Counted from the stretch's first letter, positions 14,020 to 22,490 are shown. The stretch: 64,000 nucleotides of DNA from Sphaerisporangium fuscum (GCF_018531465.1 NZ_JAHDTF010000035.1:1-64000); one strand, 5' to 3'. Translations and numbers: made by a program. Notes: generated from the sequence alone by a model not told the origin.

Positions 14020-16622
14020 ATAGACGGGATGGGGAGATGGAGCCATCCCAGGTACACGTCGAAGCGGTCGCCGAAGGGCAAGCTCGGCAGTTCATCGCTG
14101 GTCGAGATCAAACAGTTCACATCCGGCCCAGGCCGACCCCTGCAGTGACAATGCATACACTGCCGCGGGATGTGGTCGGCTTCACTGGCCGTGACACCGA
14201 GTTGCGTTGGCTCATTGCCGCCGTATCGAGAGCGCAGGGCCTGATGCCCGTCTACACCATCGATGGCATGCCCGGTGTAGGGAAGACGGCACTGGTTACG
14301 CGGGCCGCACACATGCTCGCCAAGGCTTTCCCGGACGGGCAGCTGTTCGTCAACTTACATGCCCACACACCCGGCCAACAGCCCGCCGATCCCCGTGAAG
14401 TGCTCGGCGATTTGTTGGCCTGCACCGGCATGCCTCAGAGCGAGATCCCTGCAAGCACTGAGGGGCGAGCACAGCGATGGCGCGGACGTCTTGCTGGTAG
14501 AAGGGTATTGCTGGTCTTGGACGACGCAGCCAACCACGCACAAGTAGAACCGCTGTTGCCCGGCACGGCAGGGTGCGTAGTCCTGGTCACCAGCCGCCGA
14601 CGTCTGATCGCCTTTGATGCCGAGCCGCTCTCGCTGAGTACGCTACCGAGTGGTCAAGCGCTTGAGCTATTCGCTCGTGTGGCCCGCCGTACGCCTATAG
14701 GGCTAGAGCAGGATGCTGTTGCCGACCTGGTGGAACGATGCGGCCATCTACCGCTGGCCATCACGCTGTTATCAGGCCGCCTAGCTCACCATCCCAATTG
14801 GGATATCCCAACCTTCGCGAACGCCTTTGCCACTGCTCAGGATCGGATGAGCGAACTGGAAGCAGGCGACCGTGCGGTGACGGCCGCCTTCGACCTGTCT
14901 TATCGTGCGTTGTCTCGCGACCAGCAGCGTTTCTTTCGCCGTTTAGGCCTACATCCCGGCTCCGAAATCGATGCCTATGCCGCCGCCGCCCTGAATGACA
15001 TCTCCCCTGATCGGGCTCGTCACCAGCTGGATGCTCTCTACGCCGATCATCTCATCGACGAACCTGCGCTGGGCCGCTACCGCTTGCACGACCTCCTGCA
15101 CGCGTATGCCGGGGCGCTCGTAGCCCAGGATCCAGCTGAGGAACGCGAGAACGCAGTTGATCGCTTATGCGCCTACTACCAGCGGGCCGTGGAACTCGCG
15201 GACAGTCTCATCAGACATCCTCGCGCCGGCAGCACTCCTCTAACCGATATTCCGTGCGTCACGCCGGACCTAGGGAGCCGCGAGCAGGCGCTGACCTGGA
15301 TGCGCACCGAACGCTCCAACCTGCTCTCTTGTACCGACGCCACTGCCATTAGCGTTCCTGACTCCTATGTCATCCGTCTCGCGCATGCCATGAGGGCCTT
15401 CCTCGCGCAGGAAGGCGCCTGGGACCAAGCCGTGGTACTACATGAGGCCGCCCTCTCCGCCGCACGTCACAGCGGTGATCGTCTCGCCGAGGCCGACGCC
15501 CTTCAAAATCTGTCCTGTGCTCGACGTGGAGCAGGCACCTACTCGGCGGCGGGCGATCTGGCGGAACAGGCACTGCTCCTGTATCGCGCCCTCGGCTACC
15601 GACACGGGGAGGCCAATGCCCTGCTGAATTTGAGTCACGCACAGCGTTTGACAGGAAATTACAAGGTGGCGGGGGATCTGGCAGACCAGGCTCTGGTCTT
15701 GTACCGCTCCCTGGGGGATCGGTCCGGTGAAGCCAAGGCTCTGGAGGCTCAGGCTTGGTTCCGGCGCGCGATATTTGGTGAATACCGGGAAGCGGCTGAT
15801 CTGGTTGACCAGGCGCTCGCCCTGTACCGTACTCTCGGTGACCGCTTCGGCGAAGCCGGTGCACTGACCAACCTTCGCGTGGTGAGGCATCAACTCGGAG
15901 AGTACTCGAGAGCAGTGGACCTGGCGGAGCAGGCACTGGCGCTATATCGTGCACTCGGCAACCGGAGCGGTGAAGCGGACGCGCTCCGGGGATTGAGCCG
16001 GGCACGATGCTATTTGGGGAATTATGAGGTGGCGGCAGATCTCGCAGAGCAAGCTCTCGCCTTGTACCGCTCTCTCGGTAATCGGCACAGCGAGGCCGAG
16101 GCACTGCTGATTCTTGGCCGAGTGCGGGTCATGACCAGGAAGTTCCAGGCGGCAGCCGATCTGGCGGGGAAAGCCCTGGCGCTCTATCAGGCTCTCGAAT
16201 TCAGCCACGGCGAGGCCAACGCGATCCGACTTCTGGGTCAGGCACGCCATCTGTCTGGGGAGCATTCGGCAGCGGCCGATCTACTGGAGAGGGCTCGGAC
16301 ACTATTCCGCCACTTCGCCGATGATCAGGGCGAGGCGGAAGTGTTGAACTGCATGGGTGCTCTCCTAGCCGACTCCGCTGGACCACAGGAAGCACTTGTC
16401 GTGTACCGGCAGGCCCTAGCGCTGGCACGTAAGGTACAGAGCCCTCTGGACGAGGCGCAGGCTCTCGAGGGAGCTGCCCAGTGCCTGACACGTTCCGGCC
16501 AGCGGGAGGCTGCCCTTGTCGATCTAGGTTCAGCAATAGCCATCTACAAACACATTGGGGCTGCCGAGGCTGTATCAGCTGCAGAGCGTATGGCAGCCCT
16601 TGAGGGCAGCAGCCAGGCATAG
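14016..16622 (+). CDS. NB-ARC ATPase with C-terminal TPR array (STAND sensor), 868 aa
   Basis: Residues 24-36 carry the shared RQFIAGRDQ motif. Residues about 52-370 are an NB-ARC module: Walker A GMPGVGKT (84-91), Walker B RRVLLVLDDAA (162-172), CVVLVTSRRR and GHLPLAITLLSGRL. After a winged-helix-like region (HQLDALYADHLIDE...YRLHDLLHAYA), residues about 450-850 form at least eight 40-residue TPRs with A.DLAEQALALYR.LG.R.GEA.AL. STAND proteins of this design oligomerise on ligand binding and activate an effector. No effector domain is visible in this protein, which points to the co-translated small protein as the output. The ATG at 14016 overlaps the upstream stop; a second Met at 14037 is possible. 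Confidence 0.82.
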   Translation: MNRRDGEMEPSQVHVEAVAEGQARQFIAGRDQTVHIRPRPTPAVTMHTLPRDVVGFTGRDTELRWLIAAVSRAQGLMPVYTIDGMPGVGKTALVTRAAHMLAKAFPDGQLFVNLHAHTPGQQPADPREVLGDLLACTGMPQSEIPASTEGRAQRWRGRLAGRRVLLVLDDAANHAQVEPLLPGTAGCVVLVTSRRRLIAFDAEPLSLSTLPSGQALELFARVARRTPIGLEQDAVADLVERCGHLPLAITLLSGRLAHHPNWDIPTFANAFATAQDRMSELEAGDRAVTAAFDLSYRALSRDQQRFFRRLGLHPGSEIDAYAAAALNDISPDRARHQLDALYADHLIDEPALGRYRLHDLLHAYAGALVAQDPAEERENAVDRLCAYYQRAVELADSLIRHPRAGSTPLTDIPCVTPDLGSREQALTWMRTERSNLLSCTDATAISVPDSYVIRLAHAMRAFLAQEGAWDQAVVLHEAALSAARHSGDRLAEADALQNLSCARRGAGTYSAAGDLAEQALLLYRALGYRHGEANALLNLSHAQRLTGNYKVAGDLADQALVLYRSLGDRSGEAKALEAQAWFRRAIFGEYREAADLVDQALALYRTLGDRFGEAGALTNLRVVRHQLGEYSRAVDLAEQALALYRALGNRSGEADALRGLSRARCYLGNYEVAADLAEQALALYRSLGNRHSEAEALLILGRVRVMTRKFQAAADLAGKALALYQALEFSHGEANAIRLLGQARHLSGEHSAAADLLERARTLFRHFADDQGEAEVLNCMGALLADSAGPQEALVVYRQALALARKVQSPLDEAQALEGAAQCLTRSGQREAALVDLGSAIAIYKHIGAAEAVSAAERMAALEGSSQA

Positions 16623-16691
16623 CGACGAATCTCAGACCCTCCGCCTGGCTCTGTAGGCACGCCCCCGGATGGGCGCACCGTGCGCCTGCTG

Positions 16692-16713
16692 TACAGCAAC
16701 GCGATACAGCAAC
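16692..16713 (+). repeat. Paired direct repeat TACAGCAAC x2
   Basis: TACAGCAAC at 16692-16700 and 16705-16713, 13 bp apart, right after the NB-ARC operon. The best-conserved member of this repeat family. Confidence 0.5.
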
Positions 16714-16854
16714 ACCGCCACACCAGGACTCGCGGGCTCTGCTGGGCTCACACTCTTGGCCTGCACCGGGAGGTGGTGATGGGGGATCTGCCGGTAGTTC
16801 GGGACGAAGTGACAGTATGGGCGCCATGCGGGCGGAGTCCTCCGGCGCCGGGTT

Positions 16855-17310
16855 CTACTGAGTCTTCCACTGAAGTTCCATCAGTTCGTTCCGCGCTTCT
16901 GGCGTCACGCCGTAGGTCTTGCAGAGGGCGTCCACCTCCGCGGCATCGGGCACTAATGTCCCTTCTTCGAAGCTCGCTATTTCGGACTGTGACATTCCAG
17001 CCAGTGCTGCGGCTTGTCTCTGTGATATTCCTGCGAGTTGTCGAGCAGCACGTAACGCCTGCGCCAAGTCAGCCTGGACTCTGGCTAGCCGTACGGGAGC
17101 GGTGGACACACCGCGTTCCGGGAGAGCGGTGTTCTGACTCGTTTGGGACAGGATTAAACCGACACCGAAAATCATGAACAATACAACGACGATGCCTCCA
17201 GCGCCGACTACCATCGGGGTTGCCGCTAGGCGACGCGTATGCGCTCTAACCTGTATAACTCTACCGTCGCGAAGTCTTCGTACGTGCTTTCTGACATTCG
17301 TTGTGGGCAT
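16855..17310 (-). CDS. Membrane-anchored XRE-type HTH protein, 151 aa
   Basis: The product starts MPTTNVRKHVRRLRDGRVIQ, a basic N-terminus, followed by one strong transmembrane helix (MVVGAGGIVVVLFMIFGVGLIL), a linker, and a C-terminal XRE HTH (LRAARQLAGISQRQAAALAG followed by MSQSEIASFEEG). I choose the ATG at 17310 because the N-terminal motif matches short actinomycete proteins beginning MPTTNVR; longer starts have no ribosome binding site. A DNA-binding domain tethered to the membrane suggests a regulator reading a membrane event. It lies between two TACAGCA repeat pairs, convergent with the NB-ARC operon. Confidence 0.6.
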   Translation of the reverse strand: MPTTNVRKHVRRLRDGRVIQVRAHTRRLAATPMVVGAGGIVVVLFMIFGVGLILSQTSQNTALPERGVSTAPVRLARVQADLAQALRAARQLAGISQRQAAALAGMSQSEIASFEEGTLVPDAAEVDALCKTYGVTPEARNELMELQWKTQ

Positions 17311-17612
17311 GGCCAGGACCGTAGGGACCATCGGCGACGTAACCCAGTCGCCACTAAGAGACGATTCGCTATCCAATGGGCAACTAAGGCTGGCTGGCCA
17401 GCTTCGGCGGCACGTCAGGTTCAGTCATGGACGCGAAGCATGCATAAAATGATCTTCGAGATGCCGACCTACTCGTCGAAGGTTGGGGAGAGCCACACTC
17501 CTAAAGGGGTGCTCTTGGCTGCCGCGGGATCTCCGGTCCTCGGGCCTGCCGGCCCTAGGGTGCGGGTCCCCTTGTCATTGGATGGCGAGGCGGGCTGTCG
17601 GCCGGGTGCGCG

Positions 17613-17634
17613 TACAGCAGCGTAGTACAGCAAC
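17613..17634 (+). repeat. Paired direct repeat TACAGCA / TACAGCAAC
   Basis: Copies at 17613-17619 and 17626-17634, 13 bp apart. They lie in a 690-base stretch (17311-17998) in which I otherwise see no gene. Confidence 0.5.
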
Positions 17635-17998
17635 AGGGCCGCTCAAGCCCTTACTTCTTCGTACGGCAACACACGCCCTAGCAGGCCGAACAGTCCCCTG
17701 CCTGGTGACTGGCGCCCGTTGCCAAGCAGGGTGTCGCGAGGCTCTTCTGCTGGCTGTCACGCGCTATAGCGGGCCGGACATCGCTCCTGGCGAGACATGC
17801 GCTGGCCGATTTGATGTCGCACCACTATGACAGTTCGGTCAGGTCTCTATTTCAGCGCTAGTCTCGAGTTGGATGTTGTTAAGTATTGTCTGCGTCACAA
17901 ATTAGTAGCACTGAAGGGATATAGAACAGGAGATGTTTGTCGGTCCGACCTGTTTACATAGCTTTCGAGTTCTGGCATCTGAGAACTGGAGGGCAGTC

Positions 17999-18214
17999 AT
18001 GGCGGATCGGTACTATCGACGGGGTCATTGGGTGAAAAAGTCTGGCCGAAAATCGAAGAAAGGGGCGGGCTGGCTGATGATGGCGGTCGCTGCCGGCGCT
18101 GCCTGGTTCGCCGTGCAAGCAGCCAAATCCGACCCGTCGGCCTCCACTCAACCGGCCACTACACAACAGATCGCTCCCGCCGACGTCGCACCACCAGAGG
18201 CTACGACGCCGTGA
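17999..18214 (+). CDS. Small single-span membrane protein, 71 aa
   Basis: The ATG at 17999 is preceded by GGAGG with 6-nt spacing. The protein is basic at first (MADRYYRRGHWVKKSGRKSKK), has one transmembrane helix (GWLMMAVAAGAAWFAVQAA) and a Pro/Thr-rich, probably external tail. It lies 10 nt before the membrane nuclease gene and is presumably co-transcribed with it. No family recognised. Confidence 0.6.
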   Translation: MADRYYRRGHWVKKSGRKSKKGAGWLMMAVAAGAAWFAVQAAKSDPSASTQPATTQQIAPADVAPPEATTP

Positions 18215-18224
18215 GCAAGGCGGT

Positions 18225-19004
18225 GTGGGACTGGTTGCGGTCACGGGTCAACCTGCGGGCCCTGGCACTCTCGGCGAATGGATAGCGGCGATGGTGGCAG
18301 TGCTGTTCACTGCTCTGCTGCTCTTCGACGCGCTGCGAGCGCTGATCGAGTTGTTGCTCGGCCACTGGTATCTGGCGGTGGCAGCGACCCTGACGCCTGC
18401 CGGTCTGGTGGCCGGATGGTTGCGATGGAAGGCTATCGTTCGGCGTCGCCAGGCCGAACGCCTTGCTCATCTGCGACTCGATCTTGTCCAGGACATCGAC
18501 AAACTTTCTCCCACCGTCTTTGAATACGCCATCTGCGATCTCATGATCCGTGATGGCATCGAGGCGGTGCGGGTGGGTGGAGCGGATGATAAAGCTGCGG
18601 ATGTGATCGGCCGTGATCGAAACGGGCGAGTGATCGTAGTTCAGTGCAAACACACCCTTACGGGAGCCAAGGTCGCCGCCAAGGTCATTTACCAGGTCAA
18701 CGGCACTGCCCAACACGCGCACGGCGCAGATGTCGCCATCGTGGTCACTAACGGGTCTTTCACCAGGAACGCAGCAGAATACGCTGCCAAGGTAGGGATC
18801 CACCTGATCGATCGTGACGCTTTACGAGACTGGGCGCAAAGAGGCGTCGCGCTTCATGAACTCCTCAAATTGAGCCCGGTGAGAAGGGGATGGAGCGGAC
18901 AGCGTGGACGACTGCGCTGGCATCGCCGCTCATGGCGCATGGCAGGAGCAGCGGATCGAGCCCGGAAGAGAAGCCTCCGGCGGAGGCCGTCCACGCACGG
19001 TTGA
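18225..19004 (+). CDS. Membrane-anchored Mrr-like restriction endonuclease, 259 aa
   Basis: Two hydrophobic helices (IAAMVAVLFTALLLFDAL and LAVAATLTPAGLVAGWL) precede a nuclease domain at residues 90-215: helix LSPTVFEYAICDLMIRDGI, Asp126 in KAADVIGRD and Gln140-Cys-Lys142 in VVQCKH, i.e. the D...QxK form of the Mrr active site, then the conserved VIYQVNGTAQHAHGADVAIVVTNG. The C-terminus is very basic (SGQRGRLRWHRRSWR). Enzymes of this type cleave foreign or modified DNA; the membrane anchor suggests action on incoming DNA (inference). Start GTG at 18225, close behind the small membrane protein. It is distinct in sequence from the Mrr-like protein at 10.4 kb. Confidence 0.75.
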   Translation: MGLVAVTGQPAGPGTLGEWIAAMVAVLFTALLLFDALRALIELLLGHWYLAVAATLTPAGLVAGWLRWKAIVRRRQAERLAHLRLDLVQDIDKLSPTVFEYAICDLMIRDGIEAVRVGGADDKAADVIGRDRNGRVIVVQCKHTLTGAKVAAKVIYQVNGTAQHAHGADVAIVVTNGSFTRNAAEYAAKVGIHLIDRDALRDWAQRGVALHELLKLSPVRRGWSGQRGRLRWHRRSWRMAGAADRARKRSLRRRPSTHG

Positions 19005-19254
19005 CGAATACCGCCCGGCTTAGCTCAGCCTGTCACTCTGATCAAGCAGCAGAGCTATCGGCTTCTTGTCTGAGGGGTGTCTTGCTAGTCATCGAACGCG
19101 GATGGTCGAGTTGCCTGAGACCTCAGGGGTACGCCGAGAGAGTTGCAATTGGGGTTGCAGTTCGAGGGTGATCGCTGGTGGCCGTGCGTGTCCGTCGAGG
19201 GTGCTCACCTTGGCGTACGGACAGCAGCGGACACCTCCGAAGCGGTGGTTACGA

Positions 19255-19301
19255 GACTCGTAATGCGTAGGTCAAGGGTTCGATTCCCTTAGGCGGCTCC
19301 A
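19255..19301 (+). repeat. 3' half of tRNA-Thr(CGT), copy 1 (attachment site)
   Basis: Starts at the anticodon loop CTCGTAA (anticodon CGT) and contains the T arm (AAGGG-TTCGATT-CCCTT) and the acceptor strand ending in CCA. It is identical over 47 bp to 22491-22537. No 5' half precedes it. Confidence 0.85.
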
Positions 19302-19303
19302 CA

Positions 19304-19342
19304 GCGAAGCCCCAGCTCACTAATCCTGAGCTGGGGCTTCGC
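19304..19342 (+). terminator. Strong stem-loop after the tRNA-Thr half, copy 1
   Basis: GCGAAGCCCCAGCTCA (19304-19319) pairs perfectly with 19327-19342 around a 7-nt loop. Copy 2 is followed by a different terminator, so the two flanks are not duplicates of one another. Confidence 0.75.
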
Positions 19343-19542
19343 CGTTCTATCGATCGCCAACCTTGATCGAGTCCGGGGCTCCGTCGCTCTCGTGGTCTCG
19401 TTTCTGGTTTCAGTTATCGCCTGGCACACTCTGAGTCTGCCGGTCCCAGTTGGCCCAGGGGTCGGCAGGGGACCGGCTGGTGGTCCTGATGTAGGTAGTG
19501 CTGCCATGTGGCTAGCGCTGCTGAGTGTGGAAGACTTTCCGC

Positions 19543-20205
19543 ATGGGAGGCTCCCCATCGTGGTGGGACCGTCAGGAAGAGGTTCTCCAAAAGATCACAA
19601 GGGATCGGGCAGCGCTTCGCGCGTTCGCTGAGTTCAGATGCTCCTCTGATTCACGCCTATTGGGCGCCGTCTACAACGTGTATGACGAATTATGGATGTG
19701 GCACGTCGGCGAGCGACTGACTCCGAAAGAGGCCGTGCGTGAATCACTAGAGGTGGCAGTCGACGAGTACGAGACTATGGTGGAGTTGGGCTACAACCAT
19801 GCGTCCGTTTGGCTTCAAATCATCGGCGCTGCAGATGACATCTCCACGTCTTCTCGAGATCGTAGCGGCCAATCAACGCAACATCTAACTCGACTATCAG
19901 ATGTACAAGAATGTGTCCAATTTTACTTGAGTAACACATTTGCTGAAGTTGCTGCAACATCTCGCGAAATATGGGGCGAATTCGCGAATTGCGGCAAGTG
20001 TAGATCGACGTTCATAGTCGAATACCGTGCAGCAATCTTTGCCGTCGGGCTTGCGGTATCCTCTAAGCTGTACAAACCTGCACTCATCCTTCCTGGACGA
20101 GTTGTTCCTGCAGGATCGGATTCTCTCCTGAAGGACGCGCCCGCTTATGGGATCATGCATTCATGGCAAGCAAAGCCTTGGCAACTCATAGCAGGTTCGA
20201 GGTGA
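19543..20205 (+). CDS. Uncharacterised island protein, paralogue A, 220 aa
   Basis: Start ATG at 19543 (GGAAG 9 nt upstream); a GTG at 19525 would add six residues. The N-terminal part has LRAFAEFRCSSDSRLLGAVY followed by ..LWMWHVGERLTPKEA, and the C-terminal part has NCGKCRSTFIVEY, a single CxxC knuckle. The next gene has the same layout (LRALVEARCRNDNRLLAAVY, FWVWYVGQRWSTQQV, SCGRCRSTYVIDS), so the two are tandem paralogues with diverged middles. Base composition is clearly lower in GC than the core. There is no membrane segment or known catalytic motif. The pair is the main cargo of the tRNA-Thr-bounded segment; the role is unknown. Confidence 0.6.
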   Translation: MGGSPSWWDRQEEVLQKITRDRAALRAFAEFRCSSDSRLLGAVYNVYDELWMWHVGERLTPKEAVRESLEVAVDEYETMVELGYNHASVWLQIIGAADDISTSSRDRSGQSTQHLTRLSDVQECVQFYLSNTFAEVAATSREIWGEFANCGKCRSTFIVEYRAAIFAVGLAVSSKLYKPALILPGRVVPAGSDSLLKDAPAYGIMHSWQAKPWQLIAGSR

Positions 20206-20209
20206 ACTG

Positions 20210-20854
20210 GTGCACCTAGACGATAGACGTGCCCATGAGGTGGCGTCATATCTGACAAAGAACCACAAGCGGCTGCGCGCACTTGTTGAAGCTCGGTGCC
20301 GTAACGACAATCGATTGCTTGCGGCTGTATACCGTCTGCCAGATCGTTTTTGGGTGTGGTACGTGGGCCAGAGGTGGTCAACGCAGCAGGTGATCGATGA
20401 GGCCGCCGAGTGGACAGCGACTGCTCGAAGCTCTGAGGATTCGGAAACATCTCAAGATCACCTGAACGTGGACGCGGAAATTGATCTAGAAGGGGTTCGG
20501 AGATCAAAAGATTTTCCGTGTGGTGCTTATCGATTGAGTATCGACCCTGAGAAGACTTATAGCAGATATACACAATATCAGATCGAAACTGCATATCCAG
20601 GAGGCCCGCAAAGCTCATGCGGACGTTGTCGATCCACCTATGTGATTGACTCGCTCGCTATGGACTATCTGACTGGTGAGGCTCTGGCAACCGGAAGCGC
20701 GAAACCATTAATACTGCATCCGCCTCGTGTAGCCCACGGCATTACTACTGCATCATCTGACCTCGACGAGATCCCATGGAACCTCATAGGCGTCTATGGG
20801 CCCGTACGCCCCGAAGATGCGGTACCGTCGGAGACACAAGAAAACACTCAGTAG
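20210..20854 (+). CDS. Uncharacterised island protein, paralogue B, 214 aa
   Basis: GTG at 20210, 4 nt after the paralogue A stop, with GAGGTGAA upstream: clearly one operon. It shares with A the N-terminal block ALVEARCRNDNRLLAAVYRLPDRFWVW and the C-terminal block SCGRCRSTYV..LA.....G.AL..GSAKPLIL. The middle (about residues 60-140) differs and is acidic in B. The single CG(K/R)CRST motif could bind metal only as a dimer or as an A/B pair (two Cys each), which would explain the tandem arrangement. I do not recognise the family. Confidence 0.6.
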   Translation: MHLDDRRAHEVASYLTKNHKRLRALVEARCRNDNRLLAAVYRLPDRFWVWYVGQRWSTQQVIDEAAEWTATARSSEDSETSQDHLNVDAEIDLEGVRRSKDFPCGAYRLSIDPEKTYSRYTQYQIETAYPGGPQSSCGRCRSTYVIDSLAMDYLTGEALATGSAKPLILHPPRVAHGITTASSDLDEIPWNLIGVYGPVRPEDAVPSETQENTQ

Positions 20855-20929
20855 CGCGTACGTGGCTCGTCGAACAGCTCTGTGAAGTAGCGCGGCACAG
20901 ACCGGATCCCAGGAAGGGGAACCGTCGGC

Positions 20930-21205
20930 GTGCCCGCTCTCCCTGTCGCCTTAGCTATTTTCCTGTCCGTGGCCGCTCTCGCGCTGGTCGTCGCGAGCGT
21001 CTGGATCGGGATGATCTATCACGCAACGCTTCGGCTGCCCCGTGAGCAGCAAGAACACGGCCTGAAGGTCCTTGCGCAACTTACGGAGCTCTTCAAGGCC
21101 ATCACCACACGTCCTCAGATGACCCCCGACGATCAGCCAGCTCCCACTCCCGATGGGGTGCAACAAGAGGTCAGCGACTCCGCTCAGCGTGAGCTTGAGG
21201 CGTGA
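20930..21205 (+). CDS. Small membrane protein, 91 aa
   Basis: GTG at 20930, preceded by GGAAGGGG. One transmembrane helix at residues 4-29 (PVALAIFLSVAALALVVASVWI), then an amphipathic helix (REQQEHGLKVLAQLTELFKAI) and a hydrophilic Pro/Gln tail. It is downstream of the paralogue pair on the same strand with a 75-base gap. No family recognised. Confidence 0.5.
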   Translation: MPALPVALAIFLSVAALALVVASVWIGMIYHATLRLPREQQEHGLKVLAQLTELFKAITTRPQMTPDDQPAPTPDGVQQEVSDSAQRELEA

Positions 21206-21237
21206 TCCGGCCAGGCGCGATCGGGGACGGTGCTTCA

Positions 21238-21582
21238 TCAAGGGGCACCGCCGGCCTCACCCTGGGCGGACAGCTCGTCGCGCAGATAGAAGAGCGGGTC
21301 CAGCTCGCCGTCCTGCTCTGCCGCCAGGGTTGCGCGGGAGCCAGCTACGAGGTTGGCGAGGTCGAGCCGGAGATCGGCGATCAGGTGCCGGAGAGGTTCG
21401 ACTTCAGCGGACAGATCAGGAATGTCGGCGACAGCTTCGCCCAGAGGGAGTCCTGCGGTGCTGTGGAGCAGGGCTCGTAGGGCGGGTTGGTCATCGAGGG
21501 TACGGATGGCGTCGGCGTGGCGGGTGCGTACCTCCTGAAGGCTGACGAGCGGACGTATCTGGGTCGATCGCGTGGTGACCAC
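21238..21582 (-). CDS. Hypothetical helical protein, 114 aa
   Basis: Reads as a plausible soluble helical protein (SLQEVRTRHADAIRTL, LRALLHSTAGLPLGEAVADI, VEPLRHLIADLRLDLANLVA). The only start codon in a good position, GTG at 21582, overlaps its own AAGGAGG, which is an awkward spacing, so the start is unsure. It converges on the small membrane protein gene. Confidence 0.35.
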   Translation of the reverse strand: MVTTRSTQIRPLVSLQEVRTRHADAIRTLDDQPALRALLHSTAGLPLGEAVADIPDLSAEVEPLRHLIADLRLDLANLVAGSRATLAAEQDGELDPLFYLRDELSAQGEAGGAP

Positions 21583-21850
21583 CTCCTTGGATAGGCCGAT
21601 TGGGTGACTCAGCCGTGCCCTGAGACGGCACGGACGAGGCTGGAGACCAGATGCCGCAGTTCAGGGGCGGCGGCGGTCTCGGCCATGTAGAAGCCGAACA
21701 GCACGCAGACCGCGGCCGCAGGTCATCCGGATGAACGTGAGTATTTTCGTGAATTGACGATCCATGTTCCCTGTGTAGAACCTCGAGGTAAGTGATCTTC
21801 TCCCGTGGCTGTCGTACGGTTCGGCTCTTTCCTGGAGGCTGGCAGGGAGG

Positions 21851-21940
21851 CTGCGAGCGAGGTAGCGGTCGGGGAGCACTCATGAACGCTGAACGCATCG
21901 CCGAAGGCTGGGGGACCATCCCCGCGTGCGCGGGGAGCAC
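21851..21940 (-). CRISPR. One-spacer type I-E-like CRISPR remnant
   Basis: A 29-bp sequence at 21912-21940 has, on the minus strand, the actinobacterial type I-E repeat: GTGCTCCCCGC, a 3-base centre, GCGGGGATGGTCCC. Next on the minus strand come 32 bp (21911-21880), exactly a type I-E spacer length, then a second repeat start (GTGCTCCCCG, 21879-21870) whose remainder is degenerate, as is usual for the last repeat of an array. Upstream (21941-22010) is less GC-rich and could be a leader. No cas gene lies in the window. It is a minimal or collapsed array. Confidence 0.65.
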
Positions 21941-22365
21941 ACTGCGTGAGCTGCAGCTTCATCGGCTGAGAGCGCGGAATTTGAGTACTTTCGAGTGATC
22001 AGACATATCGGACAGCGTTTCTCTGCAAGCAAGTTACCTCGGTGGCCGTAGGTGGGCCTTCGATGCCGCGCGCCTCAGGAATCACTCAGATCTCGAAGGC
22101 CGCGCTGGCAAACCGCCCACTGGATATTGTCGCTGCCGGCGTCGGCCAGAACGACACTTGCGACGATGTCGTCGTGACACGGAGGGGTGCCGTGTTGGCT
22201 GCAGCCGCCCTGGGCGGCCGTACTGTGTGGGTTCTTGTACCACGATCGCGGCTGGGGAGGGAGGATTTGTACGATGCGTGATTTCACGCCTACGAATCTA
22301 GGAAGTCGCGCCGCTGGTAGCAACGGGTGCTGTGCCTCCGGCTACGTGATCAACTAGGGCGTGCC

Positions 22366-22385
22366 TTGCTAACGCGACTGCTAAC
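22366..22385 (+). repeat. Paired direct repeat TTGCTAAC / CTGCTAAC
   Basis: TTGCTAAC at 22366-22373 and CTGCTAAC at 22378-22385, 12 bp apart, 105 bp before tRNA-Thr copy 2. The stretch 21583-22490 otherwise contains only the CRISPR remnant; a 79-codon frame at 22042-22281 is not convincing. Confidence 0.5.
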
Positions 22386-22490
22386 AGCGTCTTTGAACAG
22401 CTGTAGACGCTACGAGAAGTTGATCACGCAGTTGGCGCCCTGACCAGGTGCGATAGGACGCCGGGATACGGCGGTAGACGATCAAGTTCT

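Noticed and set aside
17483..17830. 115-codon plus-strand frame
   Set aside because: No ribosome binding site, unusual composition, and it runs through a repeat pair and hairpins.
21600..21720. Minus-strand peptide ending in VRAVSGHG
   Set aside because: Only about 37 codons open after an in-frame stop, no ribosome binding site; at most a fragment.
21491..21940. 149-codon minus-strand frame starting MLPAHAGMVP
   Set aside because: Its beginning is the translation of the CRISPR repeat, a well-known source of false genes; the rest is low-complexity Pro/Arg and overlaps another candidate gene.
22042..22281. 79-codon plus-strand frame (MAVGGPSMPRASG)
   Set aside because: Looks partly protein-like but has no ribosome binding site or known motif; may be a decayed fragment.
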